This document shows, in pieces, positions 37,081-45,555 of a DNA stretch of 64,000 bases; within the stretch, counting starts at the first letter, position 1; every line of letters begins with the position of its first letter. The position numbers were made by a program, and so were the translations under genes. The DNA is from Microvirga sp. 3-52. Lineage in GTDB: Bacteria > Pseudomonadota > Alphaproteobacteria > Rhizobiales > Beijerinckiaceae. The notes beneath the pieces were generated by a model, which worked only from the letters and a program-made list of their open reading frames with translations, was not told the DNA's origin and did no database searches. The DNA lies in the NCBI RefSeq assembly GCF_018383585.1, contig NZ_JAHAMK010000002.1, positions 62,001 through 126,000 of the forward strand. The letters run 5' to 3'.

Positions 37081-37838
37081 GCCGGCACCTGTGCCCGACC
37101 TTCGTCCATGGCGGCGCGCATGGCCCGCACGGCCTCGTCGAGTCCAAGGAAGATGGCCTCGCCGATCAGCGAATGGCCGATATTGAGTTCCACGATCTGC
37201 GGGATCGCCGCCACGGGACGGACCGAGTCCAGGGCAAGGCCGTGCCCCGCATGGATCTCGAGGCCGATCCTGGCCCCGTGCTCGGCCGCGCGCTTCAGAC
37301 GCTCCAGCTCATGGGCGATCCGTGCCTGGTCGCCCTCGGCGACAGCCTCGCAATAGGTTCCCGTGTGGAGCTCGACCACGGGAGCCTGCAGGTCGCAGGC
37401 GGCATCCATGACCGCGATCTCCGGCTCGACGAAGAGAGACACCCGGATGCCCTCGCCCTTCAGTTCCTGAATCACCGGACGCAGATGGGCATGGGCACCG
37501 ACGATGTCGAGCCCCCCTTCCGTGGTGCGCTCCTCGCGCTTCTCGGGCACGAGGCAGGCCGCATGGGGATGAAGCCGCGTCGCGAGCGCCAACATCTCGG
37601 AAGTCGCCGCCATTTCGAAATTGAGCGGCACGAAGAGCTGGCGCTTGAGCCGCTCCATGTCCTGGTCGCGGATATGCCGCCGGTCTTCGCGGAGGTGGGC
37701 GGTAATGCTGTCGGCGCCTGCCAGCACGGCCATATGGGCGGCCCGAATGGGATCGGGATGGACGCCGCCGCGGGCGTTGCGGACGGTTGCGACGTGATCG
37801 ATATTGACGCCGAGGCGAAGAGGAGGAGCAGCACTCAT
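37077..37838 (-). CDS. pdxJ: Pyridoxine 5'-phosphate synthase
   Basis: PdxJ joins 1-deoxyxylulose 5-phosphate and aminoacetone phosphate to make pyridoxine phosphate, the last ring-forming step of the DXP-dependent vitamin B6 route. The 253-residue TIM barrel begins [19 protein letters not shown], the invariant opening, and has [12 protein letters not shown] (phosphate and substrate His/Arg) and the LHTGTYCEA loop with the later HAGHGL motif. It heads the pdxJ-acpS-lepB-rnc-era operon; the 642-base gap upstream separates it from divergent rpsF. Confidence 0.96.
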   Translation of the reverse strand: MSAAPPLRLGVNIDHVATVRNARGGVHPDPIRAAHMAVLAGADSITAHLREDRRHIRDQDMERLKRQLFVPLNFEMAATSEMLALATRLHPHAACLVPEKREERTTEGGLDIVGAHAHLRPVIQELKGEGIRVSLFVEPEIAVMDAACDLQAPVVELHTGTYCEAVAEGDQARIAHELERLKRAAEHGARIGLEIHAGHGLALDSVRPVAAIPQIVELNIGHSLIGEAIFLGLDEAVRAMRAAMDEGRAQVPA

Positions 37839-37949
37839 AAGGGTGTTTTAGCCTACGGCCGTCCGTTGACCAGAGCCTCATGAGCCTCCGGACGGACTAT
37901 CAACGGCAAATCGTCGCGCAGTATCATTCCCGGCCGGAGCGCAACGGAG

Positions 37950-37967
37950 GGGAAGGGAATCCATAAC
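37950..37967. repeat. 18-base match to the arm of the inverted repeat at 57250-57295
   Basis: GGGAAGGGAATCCATAAC here equals the reverse complement of 57278-57295. It suggests a further short interspersed repeat type (family C), of which this is a half copy. Confidence 0.5.
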
Positions 37968-38114
37968 TCAGGGCTTGTGAGTGCCCCCCTCCCCCGCCGC
38001 GCTCGCCAGGCCTGACACCGGCGCGCCATTTCCCCGCTGCAGGGAAGAATCGAGAGCGGAGGTCGCAAAGTCAAAACAATACCCTGAGTAAGTCTGGCGA
38101 GGCTCTCCCCTCCA

Positions 38115-38211
38115 CGTCATCACCGTCCCGGACTTAATCCGAGGATGGTCATCCCAATCCTAGGAGTAAGGCGCCTTTCCTGTCAGGATCACCGGCCTTG
38201 TGCCGGCACGA
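38115..38211. repeat. Family A quasi-palindrome, copy 12 (degenerate, pdxJ-rpsF gap)
   Basis: It starts with a clear CGTCATCACCG end but continues with mutated arms, and the last hairpin is the ACCGGCCTTGTGCCGG type instead of the GGCCGGG type. An old or rearranged copy. Confidence 0.6.
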
Positions 38212-38420
38212 CTGGACCTATCGAAGGCCGCCGCGCCCTTGCCTTCCGGCCGCAGATCGACTATAGCCCCCGCTTCGCGTTCGCTCCGGCCGGGGGCTGA
38301 ACGGACGGCTTGGCTTGCCATGCAGGGTTTTCAGGACCCGTCGTCCCGTGTCTCCGCCTTCGACAATCGCTCGGGCCTTGCAGGCTCGAAGGGCTTGGCG
38401 CCGATCGGACGCGCGAAACG

Positions 38421-38451
38421 GCCAGGACACTCTTCATAACAGTGCCACGGC
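38421..38451 (+). promoter_or_regulatory. Structured hairpin upstream of rpsF, possible S6:S18 leader
   Basis: Nested pairing GCC-A-GG-A-CACT / AGTG-CC-AC-GGC leaves a bulged A and a small internal loop, with a 9-base apical loop, 30 bases before the rpsF ATG. Many bacteria carry an S6:S18-binding leader at this place, with a CCG-containing bulge. The match here is by position and shape only. Confidence 0.3.
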
Positions 38452-38480
38452 TTGAACCTCAAACCTGAGAAAGGCCCATT

Positions 38481-38885
38481 ATGCCTCTCTATGAGCATAT
38501 CTTCATGGCTCGCCAGGATGTCACCCCGCAGCAGGTCGAAGCTATGGTCGACCAGTACAAGGGCGTCATCGAGCAGAATGGCGGCAGCGTCGACAAGACC
38601 GAGATGTGGGGCGTGAAATCCCTCGCCTACCGCATCAAGAAGAACCGCAAGGCGCATTTCACGATGTTCAACCTCAACGCTCCCGCTCCTGCGGTGGCCG
38701 AGATGGAGCGTCAGATGCGCATCAACGAAGACATCCTTCGCTTCATGACCATCAAGGTCGAAGAGCTCGAGACCGAGCCGTCCGTGATGATGCAGAAGCG
38801 CGACCGTGACGAGCGCAAGGACCGGGAGCGCCGCGAGCGTGACGGCGGCGGCTTCGAAGGCGGCAACGAAGGCGAGGAGGCTTAA
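38481..38885 (+). CDS. rpsF: 30S ribosomal protein S6
   Basis: S6 binds 16S rRNA in the platform of the small subunit as a heterodimer with S18. The 134-residue protein begins [20 protein letters not shown], and contains the [22 protein letters not shown] core near residues 38-60. The C-terminal ~35 residues are a charged tail ([19 protein letters not shown]), common in alphaproteobacteria. rpsR starts two bases after the stop. This opens the rpsF-rpsR-DUF2232-rplI-dnaB cluster. Confidence 0.97.
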   Translation: MPLYEHIFMARQDVTPQQVEAMVDQYKGVIEQNGGSVDKTEMWGVKSLAYRIKKNRKAHFTMFNLNAPAPAVAEMERQMRINEDILRFMTIKVEELETEPSVMMQKRDRDERKDRERRERDGGGFEGGNEGEEA

Positions 38886-38887
38886 TC

Positions 38888-39148
38888 ATGGCATTTGGTG
38901 CTACTGGTGGGGCTGCCGGCGGCAGCCGTCGTCCGTTCTTCCGTCGCCGCAAGACCTGCCCCTTCTCGGGTCCCAACGCTCCGAAGATCGACTACAAGGA
39001 CACGAAGCTCCTGTCCCGCTACATCTCCGAGCGCGGCAAGATCGTTCCTTCGCGCATCACGGCCGTGTCGGCCAAGAAGCAGCGTGAACTCGCCCAAGCG
39101 ATCAAGCGCGCCCGCTTTCTGGGCCTTCTGCCTTACGTGATCCGCTAA
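38888..39148 (+). CDS. rpsR: 30S ribosomal protein S18
   Basis: S18 pairs with S6 on the 30S platform. The 86-residue product has the core [12 protein letters not shown] near residue 18, [50 protein letters not shown], all typical. The Cys in KTCPF is conserved in zinc-independent forms. The ATG at 38888 begins two bases after the rpsF stop, so the two are co-expressed in a fixed ratio. Confidence 0.97.
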   Translation: MAFGATGGAAGGSRRPFFRRRKTCPFSGPNAPKIDYKDTKLLSRYISERGKIVPSRITAVSAKKQRELAQAIKRARFLGLLPYVIR

Positions 39149-39194
39149 GACCATCCGGCTGCCCGATCCGTCGGACAGCTATGCGAATAGCCAT

Positions 39195-39304
39195 CCTCAT
39201 CCTGAGGAGCCGCCATGGGCGGCGTCTCGAAGGACGAGGATGGCGGTTCCAGAGTTCTCTGGAGCCTCCTTCGAGACGCAGCTTCGCTGCTCCTCAGGAT
39301 GAGG
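39195..39304. repeat. Family B intergenic repeat, copy 2 (rpsR to DUF2232 gene)
   Basis: About 110 bp with CCTCATCCTGAGGAG / CTCCTCAGGATGAGG ends and inner GCGTCTCGAAGGA / TCCTTCGAGACGC arms, closely matching the copy at 8157-8264. It fills the gap between rpsR and the next gene. Confidence 0.88.
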
Positions 39305-39404
39305 TCGAGGAGAATAGATTTTCATAGCCCAGCGGTGGAAACCCGCCGGGTCAGTTGGGGCCAGAGCCCCTAACCCTGCCATCGAGCAGCGGGACAGCGA
39401 GACG

Positions 39405-40367
39405 ATGAATTTTGTTGCAACAGGCATAGGCGCGGGCCTCGTATCGGCCCTCCTGACCGCGGTGATCGTCAAGGCGACCCCGCTCGCGGCCGTGCTGTAT
39501 CTTCTCGCCCCCATTCCCGTCCTGATCGTTTCCCTCGGCTGGGACCAGCGCTCCGGGCTGATTGCGGCTCTCGTCGGCGGACTCGCGATCGCGCTGATCC
39601 TGTCCCCGCTCAGCGGATTGGGCTTTGCCCTCATCACCGCCCTGCCCGCCTGGTGGCTGTCCTATCTCGCCCTCCTTGGGCGCCCCGGACCGGACGGGAC
39701 CATGGAATGGTATCCGGTCGGGCGGCTCCTGGCCTGGATCGCGGCAACGGCCGCGCTCACCATCATCGCCGCCGGCGTGATCTCGACGGGCGGGGATTTC
39801 AGTGCCTTCGACCAGAATGCCCGCGCCGTGTCCGAGGCCTTCGTCAACACGCAGTTCACCACATCCGGACCGGACGCGCTCGACGCGGAAACCCGTGAGG
39901 AACTGGTCAGCATCTTCGCCCGCCTGACGCCTTTCCTTTCGGCGCAAGGCTTCGCGACCGTGCTGGCGCTCTATCTCTGGGCCGCCGCCCGGATCGTGCA
40001 GGCTTCCAAGCGCCTGCCGCGCCCTTGGCCATCGGTTCCGGAACTCGTGATGCCGCGGTCCGCCGGGCTGATCCTGGTCGGCGCCCTCGTCGTCGCCAGC
40101 TTCGAGGGCTTCATGGGCGCGCTGGGAATGGCCCTGTCGGGAGCCTTCCTCATGGCCTTCGCCCTGCAGGGCCTCGCCGCCATCCACGACCGTACGCGGG
40201 GCAAGTCCGGCCGCTCGTTCATCCTGTCGGCTCTGTACGTCCTCATCTTCATTACCCAGGGTATCCTCATGGTTGCCCTGGCCCTGTTCGGCATCGCCGA
40301 CACCGTCTTCGGCCTGCGCCGCCGTTTCGGCACGCATCCGAATCCCCCGCCGACCCTTTCCACCTGA
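39405..40367 (+). CDS. DUF2232 family integral membrane protein
   Basis: 320 residues with about eight hydrophobic segments; the first starts at residue 6. It belongs to the DUF2232 (YybS-like) membrane family, which sits between rpsR and rplI in many alphaproteobacteria. The middle loop (about 125-175) is soluble, with [17 protein letters not shown]; the C-terminal segment ends in [18 protein letters not shown], a basic cytoplasmic tail. The function is unknown; Bacillus YybS is associated with dnaC/rplI neighbours, as here. The rplI ATG follows 23 bases after the stop. Confidence 0.85.
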   Translation: MNFVATGIGAGLVSALLTAVIVKATPLAAVLYLLAPIPVLIVSLGWDQRSGLIAALVGGLAIALILSPLSGLGFALITALPAWWLSYLALLGRPGPDGTMEWYPVGRLLAWIAATAALTIIAAGVISTGGDFSAFDQNARAVSEAFVNTQFTTSGPDALDAETREELVSIFARLTPFLSAQGFATVLALYLWAAARIVQASKRLPRPWPSVPELVMPRSAGLILVGALVVASFEGFMGALGMALSGAFLMAFALQGLAAIHDRTRGKSGRSFILSALYVLIFITQGILMVALALFGIADTVFGLRRRFGTHPNPPPTLST

Positions 40368-40390
40368 TCACGAACCTAAAGGAGACAACC

Positions 40391-40957
40391 ATGGAAGTGA
40401 TCCTTCTCGAGCGCGTCGCAAAGCTCGGCCAGATGGGCGAGACCGTGAAGGTCCGCTCCGGCTATGCACGCAACTTCCTCCTGCCGCGCGGCAAGGCTCT
40501 GCGCGCCACCGAGGGCAACAAGAAGCATTTCGAGACCCAGCGCGCCCAGCTCGAGGCCCGGAATCTCGAGCGCCGCAAGGAAGCGGAAGTCGTCGGCGAG
40601 AAGCTGAACGGCCAGAGCTTCATCATCCTGCGCCAGTCCGGCGAGACCGGCGTGCTCTACGGCTCGGTCTCCACCCGCGACCTCGCCGAGATCATGACCC
40701 AGAACGGCTTCACGGTTGATCGCAACCAGGTCGTCCTGAACCAGCCGATCAAGACCATTGGTCTGCACAATGTGCCGGTCGCCCTCCACCCGGAGGTCGA
40801 GGTTCGCGTGACGATCAACGTCGCCCGCAGCCCCGAGGAAGCCGAGCGTCAGGCGCGCGGCGAGTCGGTCACGACCCGTGAAGAGACCAACCTGGACGAT
40901 CTCGGCCTCGAGGTCGGCGCTGCCCTCGCTGAGGCCGGCGGCGACGAAGAGCTCTAA
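40391..40957 (+). CDS. rplI: 50S ribosomal protein L9
   Basis: L9 is a two-domain protein at the base of the L1 stalk, affecting translational fidelity. The 188-residue product begins [21 protein letters not shown], the N-domain opening, with [14 protein letters not shown] near residue 25. A long connecting helix leads to the C-domain with the [18 protein letters not shown] stretch. The last ~40 residues ([11 protein letters not shown] and beyond) are an acidic alphaproteobacterial tail. AAAGGAG precedes the ATG at 40391. A hairpin follows the stop. Confidence 0.97.
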   Translation: MEVILLERVAKLGQMGETVKVRSGYARNFLLPRGKALRATEGNKKHFETQRAQLEARNLERRKEAEVVGEKLNGQSFIILRQSGETGVLYGSVSTRDLAEIMTQNGFTVDRNQVVLNQPIKTIGLHNVPVALHPEVEVRVTINVARSPEEAERQARGESVTTREETNLDDLGLEVGAALAEAGGDEEL

Positions 40958-40966
40958 GATCTCTTC

Positions 40967-40988
40967 TTCATTCCCGGATGGGAATGAA
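40967..40988 (+). terminator. Weak hairpin after rplI
   Basis: A 9-bp stem TTCATTCCC / GGGAATGAA with loop GGAT lies 9 bases after the rplI stop. There is no U-tract, so termination may be partial or factor-dependent. Confidence 0.45.
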
Positions 40989-40997
40989 CCTTCACGA

Positions 40998-41087
40998 CGT
41001 CATGGCCGGGCTTGTCCCGGCCATCCCGATCTTGTGAGACCCCGTGCTCTACGGATCGAGATCACCGGGACAAGGCCGGTGATGACG
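40998..41087 (-). repeat. Family A quasi-palindrome, copy 13 (rplI to dnaB)
   Basis: A nearly complete element; loops CTTGT and ACAAG are exactly complementary. It is the only copy lying between two co-directional genes whose orientation is against transcription. Confidence 0.88.
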
Positions 41088-41104
41088 CGAGGAAGGACGG
41101 CAAG

Positions 41105-41122
41105 CTAGAGCAATTGCTCTAG
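41105..41122. other. 18-bp perfect palindrome upstream of dnaB
   Basis: CTAGAGCAATTGCTCTAG is fully self-complementary. It lies about 240 bases before the dnaB start. It could be a binding site of a dimeric protein or a hairpin remnant of a short repeat; similar AGAGCAATTGCTCT-type words are scattered in Hyphomicrobiales genomes. Confidence 0.45.
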
Positions 41123-41359
41123 TTCTTGATTTGTTCTAAAATCGCGCTCTCTGTCGATTCGACGGGGAGCGTTTTCTTTTGGGTTTCGGGCTTGTCGAAG
41201 AGTCAAGCTGCAACGCCTGCGAAAAGATGAACGGTGTGAGAATCGAGGACAGCGAGGACAGATCGGGAAGAGTCCCGGCTTCGTGTCCGCCCGGCAACCT
41301 TTAGGACACCAATTGCGGTCTAAGAGACTCTAACCCTTCTTTTGTTTTCGGAGCGCCGG

Positions 41360-42853
41360 ATGGCCACCGCCAATGCCCTGATCGCCCGCCTCGAAGCTGC
41401 CGAGCCGCAGTTTCGGACGCCCCCCAGCAACATCGAAGCCGAACAGGCTCTGCTGGGTGCGATTCTGGTCAACAACGATGCCTATTACCGCGTCTCCGAC
41501 TTCCTTGAGGCCGGCCATTTCATCGAGGACCTGCACCGGCGCATCTACGAGGTGGCGACGAGTCTCATCAAGGCGGGCAAGGTCGCGACTCCGATCACCA
41601 TGAAGACATTCCTGGGCGACCAGGATCTCGGCGGCATCACGGTCTCCCAGTACCTCGCACGCCTGGCGGCCGAGGCGACGACCGTCATCAACGCCGAGGA
41701 TTACGGCCGCACGATCTACGACCTCGCGGTGCGTCGGAACCTGATCAATATCGGCGAGGACATGGTGAACGTCGCCTTCGACGCGCCTGTCGACTCGGCT
41801 CCCCGCGACCAGATCGAGGAGGCGGAGCGGCGTCTCTACGCCCTCGCCGAAACCGGGCGCTACGACGGCGGCTTCCAGCGCTTCTCCGATGCGCTCACGG
41901 CCGCTATCGACATGGCGGCCGCCGCCTACAAGCGCGAAGGCGCCCTCTCGGGCATCTCGACGGGCCTCGTCGATCTCGACCGCTCGCTCGGCGGCCTGCA
42001 GCCGTCGGACCTGGTCATTCTCGCGGGACGCCCGGCGATGGGTAAGACCTCGCTGGTGACGAACATCGCGTTCAACATCGCCAAGGCCTACCAGGCCGAG
42101 AAGCAGCAGGACGGCACGCTGAAGACCGTCAACGGCGGTATCGTGGGCTTCTTCTCCCTCGAAATGTCGGCCGAGCAGCTCGCCACCCGTATCATCGCCG
42201 AGCAGTCCGGGGTGCCCTCCTACAAGATCCGCCGCGGCGACATGCGCGAGGACGACTTCTACAAGATCACCGAGGCCGCCCGCGAGATGCAGTCGATCCC
42301 GTTCTACATCGACCAGACCGGCGGCATCTCCATCGCGCAGCTTGCCGCCCGCGCCCGGCGTCTCAAGCGCCAGCGCGGCCTGGACATCCTCATCGTCGAC
42401 TACCTCCAGCTCCTCTCCGGTTCCGCCAAGAAGGGCGAGAACCGCGTGCAGGAGCTCACCGAGATCACCACAGGCCTCAAGGCACTCGCCAAGGAGCTCT
42501 CGGTGCCGCTCGTCGCCCTGTCCCAGCTCTCCCGTCAGGTGGAATCCCGCGACGACAAACGGCCGCAGCTGTCGGACCTTCGTGAATCGGGCTCGATCGA
42601 GCAGGACGCCGACGTGGTCATGTTCGTTTACCGCGAGGAGTACTATCTGAAGAACAAGGAGCCGAAACCCGGCACCGAGGAATACTTCAAGTGGCAGACG
42701 GAGATGGATCAGGTCCACGGCAAGGCCGAAGTCATCATCGGAAAGCAGCGTCACGGACCGACAGGCACCGTGCAGCTGGCCTTCCAGGCCGACATCACCC
42801 GCTTCACCAACCTTGCGGATGAAGACAAACTCCCTGAACGGATTGGCGATTGA
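41360..42853 (+). CDS. dnaB: Replicative DNA helicase
   Basis: DnaB is the hexameric 5'-3' helicase at the replication fork. About 497 residues from MATANALIAR. The N-terminal domain opens PPSNIEAEQALLGAILVNNDAYY. The C-terminal RecA-like motor holds Walker A AGRPAMGKTS near residue 229, Walker B LDILIVDYLQL near residue 340, and the late DLRESGSIEQDADVVMF motif with the arginine-finger region. CGGAG precedes the ATG; a TTG at 41342 is less likely. Its stop shares four bases (TTGA) with the alr start. No intein is present. Confidence 0.96.
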   Translation: MATANALIARLEAAEPQFRTPPSNIEAEQALLGAILVNNDAYYRVSDFLEAGHFIEDLHRRIYEVATSLIKAGKVATPITMKTFLGDQDLGGITVSQYLARLAAEATTVINAEDYGRTIYDLAVRRNLINIGEDMVNVAFDAPVDSAPRDQIEEAERRLYALAETGRYDGGFQRFSDALTAAIDMAAAAYKREGALSGISTGLVDLDRSLGGLQPSDLVILAGRPAMGKTSLVTNIAFNIAKAYQAEKQQDGTLKTVNGGIVGFFSLEMSAEQLATRIIAEQSGVPSYKIRRGDMREDDFYKITEAAREMQSIPFYIDQTGGISIAQLAARARRLKRQRGLDILIVDYLQLLSGSAKKGENRVQELTEITTGLKALAKELSVPLVALSQLSRQVESRDDKRPQLSDLRESGSIEQDADVVMFVYREEYYLKNKEPKPGTEEYFKWQTEMDQVHGKAEVIIGKQRHGPTGTVQLAFQADITRFTNLADEDKLPERIGD

Positions 42854-44016
42854 CCAAGCTTACCTCGCAGACCAGTGCCGCTTGCAGCATCCCTGAGAAC
42901 GCAGCCGGCGGCGTCCTCCATATCGATCTCGGTGCCCTCGCCTCTAACTGGCGCACCCTGCGTGACAACGCGGGCGGCGCAGAGACTGCTGCCGTGGTCA
43001 AGGCCAATGCCTATGGCATCGGCATCGAGAAGGCCGTCCCAGCGCTTGGCAAGGCCGGCTGCCGCACGTTCTTCGTGGCTCATCAGAGCGAGGCGATCCG
43101 CGTGCGCGCCGTTGCGCCCGATGCGACGATCTACGTGCTGAACGGACTGTTTGCCGGCACCTGCCCTACTTACGTGGGATTCGACCTGCGTCCCGTCCTC
43201 GGCTCCTTTGAGGAGATTGAGGAATGGGCCGGCTTCTGCCGTGCCCAAGGCCAGAGATGGAAGGCCGCGATTCATGTCGATACCGGCATGAACCGGCTCG
43301 GCCTCACCGTGCCGCAGGGATTGACGCTCAAGGACTCAGGCGCGCTGAAGGATTTCGAGACCGCCCTCCTCATGAGCCATTTCGTCAGCGCCGAAGAGAG
43401 CGAGAACCCGCTCAACCGGGAGCAGATCGAGGCGTTTCAGGCCGTGCGGGCGACTCTCCCCGGCATCCCGGCTTCTCTTGCCAATTCCTCCGGCATTTTC
43501 CTGAAGGAGAAGCCGCATTTCGATCTCGCCCGGCCGGGCTATGCGCTCTATGGCGGCAACCCGACCCCGGACCGGGACAACCCCATGAAGCCGGTCGTGG
43601 GGCTCCAGGCCCGGATCGTGCAGCTGCGCTGGGTCGAGGCGGATCACAGTGTCGGCTATAACGGCCGCTGGCTCGCTCTGGAAAAACGCCGCATCGCCAC
43701 CCTTTCGGTCGGCTATGCGGACGGTTATCCGCGCGCCGCGAGCGCCCGTGGCAAGAGCGGCGACGAACTGCTTGCCGGCATGGCCCTGGTGGCAGGCACC
43801 CCCTGCCCCTTCGCCGGCAACATATCCATGGATCTGATCACGATCGACGTGACGGATGTGCCGGAGAACCAGGTTCAGCGCGGCGACACCGTCACTCTGA
43901 TCGGCGGCGATCTGAGCCTCGACGAGGTCGGCCGCCGCGCCGGCACCATCGGCTACGAGATCCTGACCAATCTCGGATCGCGCTACGCCCGCACCTATCG
44001 CGGGGAGCAGGGCTGA
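42850..44016 (+). CDS. alr: Alanine racemase
   Basis: Alr makes D-alanine for peptidoglycan. The 388-residue PLP enzyme has the Schiff-base lysine K51 in AAVVKANAYGIG (the usual form is KADAYGHG), the HVDTGMNRLGL motif, and the second catalytic Tyr in the ADHSVGYNGRW region. The C-terminal beta domain closes with NISMDLITIDVTDVP. It starts at TTG 42850, overlapping the dnaB stop by four bases, which supports a coupled start, and the stop overlaps the radA ATG by one base (TGATG). The dnaB-alr-radA run is conserved in Hyphomicrobiales. Confidence 0.94.
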   Translation: MTKLTSQTSAACSIPENAAGGVLHIDLGALASNWRTLRDNAGGAETAAVVKANAYGIGIEKAVPALGKAGCRTFFVAHQSEAIRVRAVAPDATIYVLNGLFAGTCPTYVGFDLRPVLGSFEEIEEWAGFCRAQGQRWKAAIHVDTGMNRLGLTVPQGLTLKDSGALKDFETALLMSHFVSAEESENPLNREQIEAFQAVRATLPGIPASLANSSGIFLKEKPHFDLARPGYALYGGNPTPDRDNPMKPVVGLQARIVQLRWVEADHSVGYNGRWLALEKRRIATLSVGYADGYPRAASARGKSGDELLAGMALVAGTPCPFAGNISMDLITIDVTDVPENQVQRGDTVTLIGGDLSLDEVGRRAGTIGYEILTNLGSRYARTYRGEQG

Positions 44017-45416
44017 TGGCCAAGCGTCACCCCTCCTTCGTCTGCCAGGAATGCGGCGCGGTCTACAACCGCTGGAAAGGCAAATGCGAGGCCTGCGGCG
44101 GCTGGAACACCATCGCCGAGGAAGCTGGATCCGCAAGTCCGATGGCGGGACCGGTCGCCACACGGCCGTCCCGCGCCAAGGGCCGGATCTTTCCGCTCGA
44201 GGGTCTCTCCGGGGAGGCCAAGGAAGCGCCACGTACGCCCTCCGGCATTGCCGAACTCGACCGCGTCACCGGCGGGGGCTTCGTGCATGGCTCGATCATT
44301 CTGCTCGGCGGCGATCCCGGCATCGGCAAGTCGACCCTTCTGATGCAGGCCTCCGCGGCCCTCGCCAACCGGGGCGAGCGGGTCGCCTATATCTCGGGCG
44401 AAGAGGCGGTGGCGCAGGTGCGCCTGCGGGCGGAGCGTCTCGGCCTCGGCCAGGCGCCTGTCGAGCTCGCCTCGGAGACCAATGTCGAGGACATCATCGC
44501 GACCTTGAGCCAGGGTCGTCCGCCGGCGCTCGCCATCATCGACTCGATCCAGACCATGTGGACCGAGACGGTGGAATCCGCGCCCGGTACCGTGACCCAG
44601 GTCCGCGGCTCCGCCCAGGCGTTGATCCGCTTCGCGAAGACCACGGGCACGGCCGTCATTCTCGTCGGCCACGTGACCAAGGATGGGCAGATTGCCGGTC
44701 CCCGCGTCGTCGAGCACATGGTCGATGCGGTGGTCTCCTTCGAGGGTGATACGGGCCACCATTTCCGCATCATGCGCGCCGTGAAGAACCGCTTCGGCCC
44801 GACCGACGAGATCGGCGTGTTCGAGATGTCGGACCAGGGTCTGCGCGAGGTGCGCAACCCATCCGAGCTGTTCCTCGCGGGACGCGACATGGCAACTGCG
44901 GGAACGGCAGTCTTCGCCGGCATGGAGGGTACGCGACCGCTCCTGGTGGAAATCCAGGCCCTCGTCGCCCCGACCTCGCTTGGCACCCCGCGCCGCGCCG
45001 TCGTCGGCTGGGACCAGAGCCGCCTGTCCATGGTGCTCGCGGTGCTGGAAGCCCATGGCGGCCTGAAGCTCGGCATGCACGACGTCTATCTGAATGTCGC
45101 CGGCGGTCTGCGTATCACTGAGCCCGCCGCCGATCTGGCGGCGGCCGCGGCCCTGGTCTCGTCCTTGTCAGGCAATCCACTGCCGCCCGATACGGTCTAT
45201 TTTGGAGAAATGGGTCTGTCCGGGGCGATCCGGCCGGTGGCCCAGGCGCAGGCGCGGCTGAAGGAGGCGGCGAAACTCGGCTTTTCCGGCGCCGTCGCAC
45301 CGGCACTGCGCCTGGAGAAAGGCAAGCCGGAGAAACTGCCCCTCGCAACATCCTCCATCGGCCATATCACTGATCTTGTCGCAGGCATTGCGGCGCGCAG
45401 GCGCAGAGCCTCCTGA
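44016..45416 (+). CDS. radA: DNA repair protein RadA/Sms
   Basis: RadA is a RecA-like helicase that extends D-loops in recombination. The 466-residue product has the N-terminal zinc finger CQECGAVYNRWKGKCEACGGW (about 10-30), Walker A GGDPGIGKSTLLMQ near residue 97, the KNRFGPTDEIGVFEM motif near residue 257, and a C-terminal Lon-like domain (about 290-460) with the VGGLRITEPAADLAAAAAL segment. It is translationally coupled to alr. In related genomes cvpA-purF follows; here an RTX gene and an oxidoreductase gene intervene. Confidence 0.96.
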   Translation: MAKRHPSFVCQECGAVYNRWKGKCEACGGWNTIAEEAGSASPMAGPVATRPSRAKGRIFPLEGLSGEAKEAPRTPSGIAELDRVTGGGFVHGSIILLGGDPGIGKSTLLMQASAALANRGERVAYISGEEAVAQVRLRAERLGLGQAPVELASETNVEDIIATLSQGRPPALAIIDSIQTMWTETVESAPGTVTQVRGSAQALIRFAKTTGTAVILVGHVTKDGQIAGPRVVEHMVDAVVSFEGDTGHHFRIMRAVKNRFGPTDEIGVFEMSDQGLREVRNPSELFLAGRDMATAGTAVFAGMEGTRPLLVEIQALVAPTSLGTPRRAVVGWDQSRLSMVLAVLEAHGGLKLGMHDVYLNVAGGLRITEPAADLAAAAALVSSLSGNPLPPDTVYFGEMGLSGAIRPVAQAQARLKEAAKLGFSGAVAPALRLEKGKPEKLPLATSSIGHITDLVAGIAARRRRAS

Positions 45417-45555
45417 CGGCTTGTTCCTTTGGCAGTCGCCCTAGGCCATTCGGTCTATTTGATCTGCAAATGATATTGTGTATCATTCACCCTCAGGTCT
45501 GCTGGATGACCTCATCGGCAGAAACAGCGACAGGCCTGGGATCCTGGGGGACGAT

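Larger units (their letters stand above)
37839..38480. other. 642-base divergent gap between pdxJ and rpsF
   Basis: It holds a degenerate family A copy (38115-38211), an 18-base match to an inverted repeat near der (37950-37967), a GC hairpin AGCCCCCG/CCGGGGGCT near 38263-38299, and a hairpin close to rpsF. I see no supported coding region; the short frames lack ribosome-binding sites and family resemblance. Confidence 0.6.
40958..41359. other. 402-base gap between rplI and dnaB
   Basis: It contains a hairpin after rplI, family A copy 13 and an 18-bp perfect palindrome at 41105, followed by an A/T-rich stretch (TTCTTGATTTGTTCTAAAATC) that is the likeliest dnaB promoter region. No coding frame is supported. 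Confidence 0.65.

Noticed and set aside
39195-39304. Possible rho-independent terminator of the rpsF-rpsR operon
   Set aside because: The stem belongs to the family B repeat and has no U-tract; the downstream DUF2232 and rplI genes are expected to be co-expressed.
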